The position numbers and the translations under genes were made by a program. Positions 1 to 5,106 of a stretch of 6,569 bases of DNA are shown in pieces. A model generated the notes under the pieces. It saw only the letters and a list, made by a program, of their open reading frames with translations. It did no database searches and was not told the DNA's origin. The DNA comes from an uncultured Bacillota bacterium (lineage in GTDB: Bacteria; Bacillota; Clostridia; Christensenellales; QAND01): the NCBI GenBank assembly GCA_905208455.1, contig CAJLPK010000086.1, positions 1-6,569 on the forward strand, read 5' to 3'. Position 1 is the first letter of the stretch, and each line of letters begins with the position of its first letter.

Positions 1-543
1 GTCATACAGCAAGCCCACCATGCTCCCCGCCGCCATCGACACCTCCATTTCCCGCTTTAGGTGTTCGCTGCCGGTATCCACCAAAAACTGCAGCCGGTAC
101 GCTTCCTTTTCCAGGTCTTTTAGCGCAATCTTTTCCGGCTCCCCGCCCGGGCGCTCCATATCGTAGACATAAAACTCTGCAAAGTTGCACGTCACCACCC
201 AGCGCGGGTGCTGGGACAGCGGCAATTCCGAAATATACCGCTTGGCCTGCTGGAACGGCGTCAACAGCGTACCATCCGACTGCTTGATAGGCTTGTTCAG
301 GTCCTTGCCCAGTCCCTTTTGCTCTATCAGCACACGGGTGGATGGAATCACCGCGTCGATGAAGCTGGTGTGATCCAGGCGTACCTGCTCTTCAAAGGAG
401 ATGAACTGTTCCGGGCGTTCTACCCCGTACACATCCCGGAGCAGGGACAGCCAGAACGCCTGGCTTTGCCCTTTTTCGTACCCCTTGCCTTGCCACGCCG
501 CGGCAAATGCCTTGGCTGCCGCTCTTTGCTGTGCGTCTGTCAT
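1..543 (-). CDS. MmeI-like type IIG restriction-methyltransferase, N-terminal part (runs off window)
   Basis: An open frame of 181 codons without a stop continues past the left edge, so only the N-terminus is visible. The segment WQGKGYEKGQSQAFWLSLLR (residues 17-36), the LDHTSFID stretch, the IEQKGLGKDLNKPIKQSDG region (73-91) and the RWVVTCNFAEFYVYDMERP region match what I know of the MmeI_N domain in class I SAM-dependent DNA methyltransferases. In MmeI this domain is a PD-(D/E)XK nuclease. Here D63, E74 and K76 (IEQK) can supply the catalytic triad, so a fused endonuclease-methyltransferase that cuts and methylates DNA in the cytoplasm is likely. The methylase (NPPY) and target-recognition domains would lie outside the window. 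Start: ATG at 543, with AGAGGGGG 8 bp upstream. An out-of-frame ATG at 568 sits behind AAGGAG but at only 3 bp spacing, and its frame closes after about 60 codons. The family is confident; nuclease activity is inferred. Confidence 0.88.
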   Translation of the reverse strand, partial: MTDAQQRAAAKAFAAAWQGKGYEKGQSQAFWLSLLRDVYGVERPEQFISFEEQVRLDHTSFIDAVIPSTRVLIEQKGLGKDLNKPIKQSDGTLLTPFQQAKRYISELPLSQHPRWVVTCNFAEFYVYDMERPGGEPEKIALKDLEKEAYRLQFLVDTGSEHLKREMEVSMAAGSMVGLLYD

Positions 544-594
544 CGACGTTGCCCCCTCTGCCTAGCATAAACTCCTTTTTTTACCATATTTTTC

Positions 595-623
595 ATCATA
601 GCACAATCGCGCAAAATCCCCAA
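595..623 (-). promoter_or_regulatory. Promoter of the methyltransferase gene
   Basis: Read on the minus strand: TTGGGG (623-618), a 17-bp spacer, then TATGAT (600-595). TGC directly before the -10 makes it an extended -10 promoter. Transcription would begin near 588, giving a leader of about 45 nt before the ATG at 543. The -35 is weak (TTG only), which suits a promoter that relies on the extended -10. Confidence 0.6.
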
Positions 624-628
624 TCCAG

Positions 629-656
629 CCGGCAAAGAAAATTTGCGCTTTGCCGG
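629..656. repeat. Inverted repeat upstream of the methyltransferase promoter
   Basis: CCGGCAAAG (629-637) and CTTTGCCGG (648-656) form a perfect 9-bp dyad with a 10-nt centre. It lies 5 bp upstream of the -35 of the methyltransferase promoter. No T-run follows it on the minus strand, so it does not look like a terminator, and a separate terminator already lies at 670-694. It could be an operator, or merely a stable hairpin; no binding protein is visible in the window. Confidence 0.5.
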
Positions 657-669
657 GGGCTTTGTACAG

Positions 670-694
670 AAAAAGAGGCCCTGCGGCCTCCTTT
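670..694 (-). terminator. Rho-independent terminator after the HAD phosphatase gene
   Basis: On the minus strand GAGGCC (690-685), loop GCAG and GGCCTC (680-675) are followed by TTTTT (674-670). The AAAG before the stem can pair with the start of the T-run, extending the helix. It sits about 17 bp after the stop at 711 and isolates the methyltransferase promoter from upstream transcription. Confidence 0.85.
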
Positions 695-710
695 GCTCGA
701 TGCGTATGTA

Positions 711-1505
711 TCATAAGTACGGCGCTAAATCTGCCAGGCGATCCAAAACCAAATCCGGCTTTATTTCGGAAGCGGCCAGGTCCTCTTTTCTGGTCTCCCC
801 CGTCAGCACCAGGATGCTGAACAGGCCTTGCTTTTGCCCCGCGGCAATGTCCGTATACAGCCGGTCCCCGCACATGGCGCACTGGGGCAGCGGCACGCCG
901 GTGCGCGCGCTGGCGCAGGCAAAAATATCGCGCTCCGGCTTCCCGATGACGCGGTCCGGCCGGCGCCCTGTGCTGGCATAAATCAACTCCGTCATGGCGC
1001 CAAGGTCCGGCATAAATCCCGTCTCCGTCGGGCAGTTGAAATCCGGGTGCGTGGCAATATACGGCAGCCCTTGGCGGACATAATCGCAGCAGTCCCACAG
1101 CTTTTGGTAGGTCAGCTGGGTATCAAAGGCCGTCAGCACCAGGTCCGGCTCCTTTTCCACCACCGGCAAGCCCAGGCTTTGCAGCTCTTCTTTCAATAGG
1201 TCGTTGCCCATCACCCATACCTTTTGGCCGGGATACTGCTGCAAAATGGTCTGCGCTGCGGCCTGGCCGCTGGTCAAAATATCCTCCGGCCCTGCCTCAA
1301 TGCCCATTTGGCAGAGCTTTTGCAGATACGCCTCCCCATTTTTAGAGGAATTGTTGGTCAAAAACAGCACCTTACGCCCGCTTCGCCGGGCAGCCTGCAA
1401 AAATTCATGTGTGCCCTCTATGAGCTGATTCCCCAGATAGATCGTCCCATCCATATCCAGCAAAAAACAGCGTATAGACTGTATCGCCTGTTTGGCTTGC
1501 TGCAT
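711..1505 (-). CDS. HAD-IIA family phosphatase (NagD/p-nitrophenylphosphatase-like)
   Basis: A protein of 264 residues, the usual length for the NagD-like HAD-IIA branch, cytosolic with no membrane segment. All four HAD motifs are visible: D17-M-D19-G-T (nucleophile and acid/base), T50 in LTNNSS, K189 in IGKP, and G213-D214 with D219 in MCGDRLYTDI (Mg2+ binding). The C2-type cap shows the typical ATHPDFNCPTETG stretch from about residue 151. The family dephosphorylates small metabolites such as sugar phosphates, nucleotides or phosphoglycolate; the substrate cannot be read from sequence. Start ATG at 1505 was chosen because a GGGGGGAG ribosome site lies just upstream, relatives begin about 10-15 residues before DxDGT, and a promoter lies between this gene and pssA. 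The frame stays open to an ATG at 1658 that overlaps the pssA stop, but that would add 51 residues with no family resemblance. A role in lipid metabolism from its position after psd-pssA is only a guess. Confidence 0.92.
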   Translation of the reverse strand: MQQAKQAIQSIRCFLLDMDGTIYLGNQLIEGTHEFLQAARRSGRKVLFLTNNSSKNGEAYLQKLCQMGIEAGPEDILTSGQAAAQTILQQYPGQKVWVMGNDLLKEELQSLGLPVVEKEPDLVLTAFDTQLTYQKLWDCCDYVRQGLPYIATHPDFNCPTETGFMPDLGAMTELIYASTGRRPDRVIGKPERDIFACASARTGVPLPQCAMCGDRLYTDIAAGQKQGLFSILVLTGETRKEDLAASEIKPDLVLDRLADLAPYL

Positions 1506-1588
1506 GCCTCTCCCCCCTGCGTCTTTGATGAAGCGCCACCCTGCCCACACAGGATTTGCGCGCTCTTTTTCTTGCTTAAACCAAGCCC

Positions 1589-1618
1589 AGGATACCGCGA
1601 AACGCATCCGGCTGTCAA
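1589..1618 (-). promoter_or_regulatory. Promoter of the HAD phosphatase gene
   Basis: On the minus strand a consensus TTGACA (1618-1613) is followed by an 18-bp spacer and TATCCT (1594-1589). Transcription would start near 1582, leaving a leader of about 76 nt before the ATG at 1505. It lies in the 149-bp gap after pssA and supports the shorter HAD start. The -10 matches only 4 of 6 bases. Confidence 0.6.
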
Positions 1619-1654
1619 CCAAGCCGCCATACGGCAAAAAGCGCCCGGCCGGGG

Positions 1655-2275
1655 TCATTTCCCGATGATCAACGCCGCAGCCAGCACGGCCGCCCCCAGC
1701 ACTCCGAAAAATACGCGCCCGAAATTGGAAGCCCTAAAGCGCAGCCGGCTGATCATCAAAAGGCCAAATACCAGCAAAACCGTCGGCACAGCCAGCCGCA
1801 GGCGCGGACACAGCACCGTGCAAGCCCAGACCAAGGCCTGCACAAACACGGCGGCGATGGTGGTCGGCACTCCGATAAACACCTTTTCCTCCGTCTTTTC
1901 CTCTAGCAGGATATTGAAATATCCCAAGCGCAGGATGCCGCAGGCGCAGTAGAGCCCCGCGCAAATCATCGTGCCCAGCCGCATGTCCATACGAGTGACG
2001 GCAAACACGGCGGGCACCAGCACAAAGTTGATGCCGTCGCAAAGAGAATCCAGTTGCTCTCCCAGCTCAGAATACTGGTTCAGGCGTTTGGCTGCAAACC
2101 CATCCAGCGAATCCATGATGCCTGTCAAAAGCGCGCAGATGTAGTATAGATGATAATGCTCCTGCACAATGAAAAAGATATTCAGCATACCCAAAATAAG
2201 CCCTGTAATGGTGATGGTGTTTGGGATATTCATGTGTTCCATTACCGGAAACGCTTTTTTGATGGTTTTTCTCAT
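1655..2275 (-). CDS. pssA: Phosphatidylserine synthase (CDP-alcohol phosphatidyltransferase family)
   Basis: A 206-residue integral membrane enzyme expected to join CDP-diacylglycerol and L-serine to give phosphatidylserine plus CMP. The CDP-alcohol phosphotransferase signature is present: D55-x2-D58-G59-x2-A62-K63-x8-G72-x3-D76-x3-D80. The four Asp residues that bind the metal and pyrophosphate are intact, but the usual Arg after the Ala is Lys (the residues read AAKR). Other family landmarks are PNTITITG (18-25) and the FIGVPTT stretch (133-139). About six hydrophobic segments follow, including 21-38, 43-54, 83-94, 101-115, 137-156 and 161-175. Start ATG at 2275 has AAAGGAG upstream and overlaps the psd stop by 4 bp (ATGA), implying translational coupling. 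The next step in the pathway is psd, directly upstream, which makes phosphatidylserine rather than phosphatidylglycerophosphate or cardiolipin the likely product. Confidence 0.88.
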   Translation of the reverse strand: MRKTIKKAFPVMEHMNIPNTITITGLILGMLNIFFIVQEHYHLYYICALLTGIMDSLDGFAAKRLNQYSELGEQLDSLCDGINFVLVPAVFAVTRMDMRLGTMICAGLYCACGILRLGYFNILLEEKTEEKVFIGVPTTIAAVFVQALVWACTVLCPRLRLAVPTVLLVFGLLMISRLRFRASNFGRVFFGVLGAAVLAAALIIGK

Positions 2276-3159
2276 AGCTGCTCCTTTGCTGCCAGGCGTT
2301 CTCCCAGGCGGACGATACATTCCCGGCCCGCCTGTGTTTGGCATAAAAGATCCTCATCTACCCGAAGTGTTCCTTTTTCAAACAAGCCCAAAATCATAGA
2401 GCCTCCGGGCGCAAAATAGCCTCCATCCTCGCCCCGCTTCACCGCAGAGCCCTCCGTGAACGGATTGATGATGCTGCCGATCATCGTGGCTCCTACTTCT
2501 ATCAACAGGGCCGTGCCGAACTGCTCGGTTTCCACCTGCACCACCCGGCGCTTATTTTGGCAGTATAGCGCCGCGATCTGCCCTAAGGCCAACGGATGCA
2601 CGGAATAATACCGGCCCTTTATATCCTGTACACGCTGCACGGTACCGTCATCAAACCAATGGAAATGATGGTAATGCTGAGGCGCCAGCCGAATGCGGAT
2701 CATCGTGCCGCCTGCATACCGCGCTGCCAAAGCCTCATCGCAAAGCAGCGCTGCCAGATCGTATTCGCTGCCCTTTACCTGTATCAGCCGGCCAGGGTCT
2801 ATCTGCGTCCAGGCGCTGGCATAGCCTTCCGCCCAGGCACCGAGCACCCCCGGCTGCGCCGGCATGGGCACAAAGGGCAGCCCGCGGGTAAAAAAGTCAT
2901 GATAGGTACGAAACGGCGTGGCAAACGGCGTTGTATCTATCTCATACCGAGCCATCATCTTCTGCGCCATTTTGGCGCTCGCCTTGCGCTTGCAGTACCA
3001 GCCATATAAGGAGGAAACCGCTTTTCTTTTGATGAGCGCGCCCAACGCCATCCGGCCCGGCTGCGTCTGATAGATCCATTTCATCCAGCCATCCGCCACG
3101 GTCTTTTGCGGCACCAGCGCCTGGGCCTCTCTGTCATAGGCAGCAAACGATTCCTGCAC
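2272..3159 (-). CDS. psd: Phosphatidylserine decarboxylase proenzyme
   Basis: A 295-residue proenzyme that should cleave itself into a beta chain and a pyruvoyl-carrying alpha chain, then decarboxylate phosphatidylserine to phosphatidylethanolamine at the membrane. The family pattern is clear: HDFFTRGLPF (87-96), VKGSEYDLAALL (128-139), the histidine cluster QHYHHFHWFDDG (161-172), EQFGTALLIEVGATMIG (212-228), VKRGEDGGYF and the cleavage site GGSM with S254. Three key places are unusual. The ADG motif is AEG (E111 for the catalytic Asp), the DYH motif is HYH (H162 for Asp), and the common GGST/LGST is GGSM. The active-site histidine (H164) and the pyruvoyl-forming Ser are kept. Start GTG at 3159 is preferred to upstream TTG (3201) or GTG (3195), because a strong AGGAGGGAGG lies 8 bp before it and TTG 3201 would sit almost at the transcription start. 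The stop overlaps the pssA ATG. Confidence 0.9.
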   Translation of the reverse strand: MQESFAAYDREAQALVPQKTVADGWMKWIYQTQPGRMALGALIKRKAVSSLYGWYCKRKASAKMAQKMMARYEIDTTPFATPFRTYHDFFTRGLPFVPMPAQPGVLGAWAEGYASAWTQIDPGRLIQVKGSEYDLAALLCDEALAARYAGGTMIRIRLAPQHYHHFHWFDDGTVQRVQDIKGRYYSVHPLALGQIAALYCQNKRRVVQVETEQFGTALLIEVGATMIGSIINPFTEGSAVKRGEDGGYFAPGGSMILGLFEKGTLRVDEDLLCQTQAGRECIVRLGERLAAKEQL

Positions 3160-3167
3160 GGTCTTTT

Positions 3168-3177
3168 CCTCCCTCCT
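3168..3177 (-). promoter_or_regulatory. Ribosome binding site that fixes the psd start
   Basis: AGGAGGGAGG on the minus strand, 8 bp before the GTG at 3159. It is the strongest ribosome site near the gene and lies inside the possible longer reading frame, which argues that the frame upstream of 3159 is not translated. Confidence 0.75.
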
Positions 3178-3210
3178 GCGGCGGTTTCTCTTCACGGGCA
3201 AGTATGCCGG

Positions 3211-3239
3211 AGTATATCATACCCGCTTTGCGCTGTCCA
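3211..3239 (-). promoter_or_regulatory. Promoter of the psd-pssA operon
   Basis: On the minus strand TGGACA (3239-3234), a 17-bp spacer and TATACT (3216-3211), each matching 5 of 6 consensus bases. It begins immediately after the stop codon of the HD hydrolase gene. The start of transcription would be near 3204, about 45 nt before the GTG. No terminator separates it from the HD gene, so readthrough is also possible. Confidence 0.7.
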
Positions 3240-3827
3240 TCATTTCAGCCATCCATTTTGCACCGCCTGCCGGATCTGCTCATAGACCGCTTCCCAAACC
3301 TCCGGGATGATCTCCTTTGTTACCTCGTTGCGGCGGATCACCTGCTTCGCCTCTATGCCGTTTTCCTTCCACACACGGCCCTGGATGTAAAAATTGCCCC
3401 AAAACGGCTGGGTTCTGTCCACCGCATTGGCAAATTTGGCGTCGTCCGTCTCCCCTGCCTCAAATTCCTCCCAAAGCGCGCGCAGCGCCTGCCCTTGTCC
3501 ATCCGGCAGCAGCCCGAAAATGCGGTCAGCGGCGGCCTGCTCGCGCTGCGGCTTGCTCTCATAGCCTTTTTCATCATAGGCGTAGGTATCCCCTGCATCA
3601 ATTTCCACAATATCATGTACCAGCAGCATTTGGACCACATGCCCGATATCCACCGGCCTTACCGCGTATTTTTGCAGCACCATTGCCGTTAAGCATGCGT
3701 GCCAGGCGTGCTGTGCATCATCCTCCCGGCGCGATTGATCCAGCATCCAGTTCATGCGCAGAATCCCTTTGCTCTTATCGATTTCCATCAAAAAATTGAT
3801 TTGCTTTTCTATTTCGTTTTTCATCAT
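3240..3827 (-). CDS. HD domain (HD_3, YfbR/HDDC2-like) phosphohydrolase
   Basis: A cytosolic protein of 195 residues. The metal-binding HD signature is complete: H40 in EDDAQHAWH, H71-D72 in LLVHDIVEIDAGD, and D137 in KFANAVDRTQP, with E75 as a further catalytic acid. The preceding RR (33-34) and the EEFEAGETDDAKFANAVDR segment (121-138) are typical of COG1896, the family of E. coli YfbR (5'-deoxynucleotidase) and human HDDC2. The likely reaction is removal of the 5' phosphate from (deoxy)nucleoside monophosphates, but substrate range is not visible. Start ATG at 3827, with AGGGAGG 6 bp upstream; an adjacent in-frame ATG at 3824 is nearly as good. The gene is divergent from the riboflavin kinase gene across a 134-bp gap and its stop lies next to the psd promoter. 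Confidence 0.9.
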   Translation of the reverse strand: MMKNEIEKQINFLMEIDKSKGILRMNWMLDQSRREDDAQHAWHACLTAMVLQKYAVRPVDIGHVVQMLLVHDIVEIDAGDTYAYDEKGYESKPQREQAAADRIFGLLPDGQGQALRALWEEFEAGETDDAKFANAVDRTQPFWGNFYIQGRVWKENGIEAKQVIRRNEVTKEIIPEVWEAVYEQIRQAVQNGWLK

Positions 3828-3850
3828 AATCCGCCTCCCTGCTGCCCTTT

Positions 3851-3880
3851 ACTATATCATGAGATACCGGCCTTTGCCCA
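3851..3880 (-). promoter_or_regulatory. Promoter of the HD hydrolase gene
   Basis: On the minus strand TGGGCA (3880-3875), an 18-bp spacer, and TATAGT (3856-3851). The -10 is good and the -35 matches 4 of 6 bases. It is back to back with the riboflavin kinase promoter; the two -35 boxes are only 15 bp apart, so a regulator binding here could affect both genes. Confidence 0.5.
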
Positions 3881-3895
3881 TAGGCTGCTCTGTGT

Positions 3896-3925
3896 TTGAC
3901 AATAGGGCCGGCGATTGTTTATACT
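3896..3925 (+). promoter_or_regulatory. Promoter of the riboflavin kinase gene
   Basis: TTGACA (3896-3901), an 18-bp spacer, and TATACT (3920-3925). The -35 is consensus and the -10 matches 5 of 6. Transcription would start near 3932, leaving a leader of about 30 nt, too short for an FMN riboswitch. Confidence 0.7.
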
Positions 3926-3961
3926 CCTTCCATCAAAGTAAACTGAATCCGAGGTTCAAAG

Positions 3962-4387
3962 ATGGAAAACACACACAAACAGCCGCTATGCTCCTTATCC
4001 GGCCTGGTGGTACACGGCAAGGGCAAGGGCAAGCCTGCCGGTATGCCCACCGCCAATCTGCAAATCGACCCGCAAACGCCGCTGCCGCCCTTGGGGGTGT
4101 ATGCCTCTGTGGTCCATATCGGCACGGCGCGGCGCCTGGGCGTTACAAACATCGGCTATCGCCCGTCGGTAGACCAGGAGCGCCGTATTTCCATAGAAAC
4201 TTTTATTCTGGATTTTGACGCCGATATATACGGGCAGCAGATCCATATTGATCTCTATGATTTTCTGCGCCCCACCATAAAATTTTCCTCTCTTCAGGAA
4301 GTGCAGCGCCAGGTAAGCCATGATTGTGAGCAGGTGCGCTCACTGCTGGGCACGCCGGCGCCCGCTGCCCGGGGAGGCGGCAAATAA
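3962..4387 (+). CDS. Stand-alone riboflavin kinase (flavokinase domain)
   Basis: A 141-residue cytosolic protein that should convert riboflavin and ATP to FMN. It covers the whole flavokinase fold: GLVVHGKGKGKPAGMPTANL (14-33) with the GxPTAN motif that binds Mg-ATP, GVYASVV (45-51), TNIGYRPSV (62-70; relatives often have GxRPT), ISIETFILDF (76-85) with the catalytic Glu at E79, DIYG (88-91) and FLRPTIKFSS (101-110). The N-terminal adenylyltransferase half of the usual bifunctional RibF is absent: the ATG is only about 13 residues before the kinase domain and no upstream frame exists. FAD synthesis must therefore come from another gene. Start ATG at 3962 has only a modest GAGG 7 bp upstream. 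It faces the FMN-binding protein gene across a shared terminator, which suggests a link to flavin use. Confidence 0.88.
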   Translation: MENTHKQPLCSLSGLVVHGKGKGKPAGMPTANLQIDPQTPLPPLGVYASVVHIGTARRLGVTNIGYRPSVDQERRISIETFILDFDADIYGQQIHIDLYDFLRPTIKFSSLQEVQRQVSHDCEQVRSLLGTPAPAARGGGK

Positions 4388-4395
4388 GCCTAGCA

Positions 4396-4424
4396 AAAAA
4401 GCCGGCCGAATGGGCCGGCTTTTT
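4396..4424. terminator. Bidirectional rho-independent terminator
   Basis: GCCGGCC (4401-4407), loop GAATG, and GGCCGGC (4413-4419), flanked by A-runs before and T-runs after that extend the helix to about 12 bp. It therefore works in both directions and ends both the riboflavin kinase gene (plus) and the FMN-binding protein gene (minus), whose stops lie 9 and 13 bp away. Confidence 0.93.
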
Positions 4425-4436
4425 ACACGCTTCTGT

Positions 4437-4967
4437 TTACAGCATAGGCTGTACGGCTTCAAACGCAAGATTTACACCATTGGTTACTGCGCGGGAAGAG
4501 ATCGTTGCGCCCGTAATGGCCTGCACCTGCTCGCCTAAATGGATGGGCGGTGTCTGCCCGGTATATTGTTCGTAGAAGTCCGGCTCCGTGATGCGGGCGC
4601 CCAAGCCCGCCGTTTCGCTGTTGGAACCAATGCGTATCCCGCTCATCGTCCCGTCTGCCTGAATGCCCACGTTGATGTTGATAGCGCCCTTATAGCCATT
4701 GGGCGCCACACTGACACAGTAGCCCAGGCAGCTTCCGGCCCCGTCCTTTACTTCTACGATCTTTGTGACCTCCTCTGCGGCATTTCCTTTCTCTACTTCG
4801 TTAAAGGAAGCCCCTTCCGGGAAAAGCGCCATATAGGCCTCCTGCTCCGCCAATTTTTCCTGTTCCTCGATTTTTGGCTGCGTAATGCTATATGTCAATG
4901 CCAGGCACAGTCCTGCCACAGCACATACGATCAACAGTCGTACTCCCATTTTCCCGGTTTCCCGCAT
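4437..4967 (-). CDS. Membrane-anchored FMN-binding protein (RnfG/NqrC-like domain)
   Basis: A 176-residue protein with a single N-terminal transmembrane segment (about 9-28), then an acidic linker and a FMN_bind domain that should lie outside the cytoplasmic membrane. Domain marks are GYKGAININVGI (91-102), SNSETAGLGARITEPDFYEQY (115-135) and TGATISSRAVTNGVN (152-166). In RnfG and NqrC the motif D-x-x-(S/T)-G-A-T receives FMN covalently from ApbE; here T155 would be the target, but the Asp position holds Q149. No lipobox is seen. Start ATG at 4967 has AAAGGAAG upstream. A longer frame from ATG 5069 would begin inside the -35 of a near-perfect promoter, so it is rejected. It is not in an rnf operon here, so it may be a stand-alone flavin electron carrier. 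Partners and flavin transferase are not in the window. Confidence 0.87.
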   Translation of the reverse strand: MRETGKMGVRLLIVCAVAGLCLALTYSITQPKIEEQEKLAEQEAYMALFPEGASFNEVEKGNAAEEVTKIVEVKDGAGSCLGYCVSVAPNGYKGAININVGIQADGTMSGIRIGSNSETAGLGARITEPDFYEQYTGQTPPIHLGEQVQAITGATISSRAVTNGVNLAFEAVQPML

Positions 4968-5008
4968 GGTACACCGCTTCCTTTCCCTGCGTACATATCT
5001 CAATCCCC

Positions 5009-5024
5009 GTGCCAAAAAGGGCAC
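5009..5024 (-). other. Small hairpin in the leader of the FMN-binding protein gene
   Basis: GTGCC (5024-5020) and GGCAC (5013-5009) pair around a CTTTTT loop on the minus strand, about 10 nt into the predicted transcript. It may stabilise the 5' end of the mRNA. It is too small to call a riboswitch or attenuator. Confidence 0.35.
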
Positions 5025-5040
5025 TGTCCTTGTTTCCGCT

Positions 5041-5069
5041 ATTATAGCGCAAATTCCCCACTTTTTCAA
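5041..5069 (-). promoter_or_regulatory. Strong promoter of the FMN-binding protein gene
   Basis: On the minus strand TTGAAA (5069-5064), a 17-bp spacer and a perfect TATAAT (5046-5041). It is the closest match to consensus in the window. The start of transcription would be near 5034, giving a leader of about 67 nt. The -10 lies within a short dyad, CGCTA-TTA-TAGCG (5037-5049). Confidence 0.85.
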
Positions 5070-5106
5070 AACCTATTTGCCCCAGGCTGCGAAGATAGGG
5101 TAAAAT

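Noticed and set aside
544..568. Upstream start for the methyltransferase at ATG 568 behind AAGGAG
   Set aside because: It is out of frame with the MmeI_N domain, its spacing to the ribosome site is only 3 bp, and its frame closes after about 60 codons with no recognisable product.
185..570. Plus-strand open frames opposite the methyltransferase and other long genes
   Set aside because: They are antisense to clear family-matching genes, lack ribosome sites and show no recognisable domains; the high G+C content keeps shadow frames open.
1625..1654. Terminator just after pssA
   Set aside because: The minus strand has CCCCGGCCGGG followed by CGCTTTTT, but the arms leave only a 3-bp stem with a 4-nt loop, too weak to call.
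3828..3961. FMN riboswitch upstream of the riboflavin kinase gene
   Set aside because: The predicted leader is only about 30 nt and the gap lacks the conserved RFN element pattern.
4968..5069. 34-residue N-terminal extension of the FMN-binding protein
   Set aside because: The ATG at 5069 lies in the -35 box of a near-consensus promoter and the added residues are basic and unlike the family, whereas ATG 4967 is followed directly by the membrane anchor.
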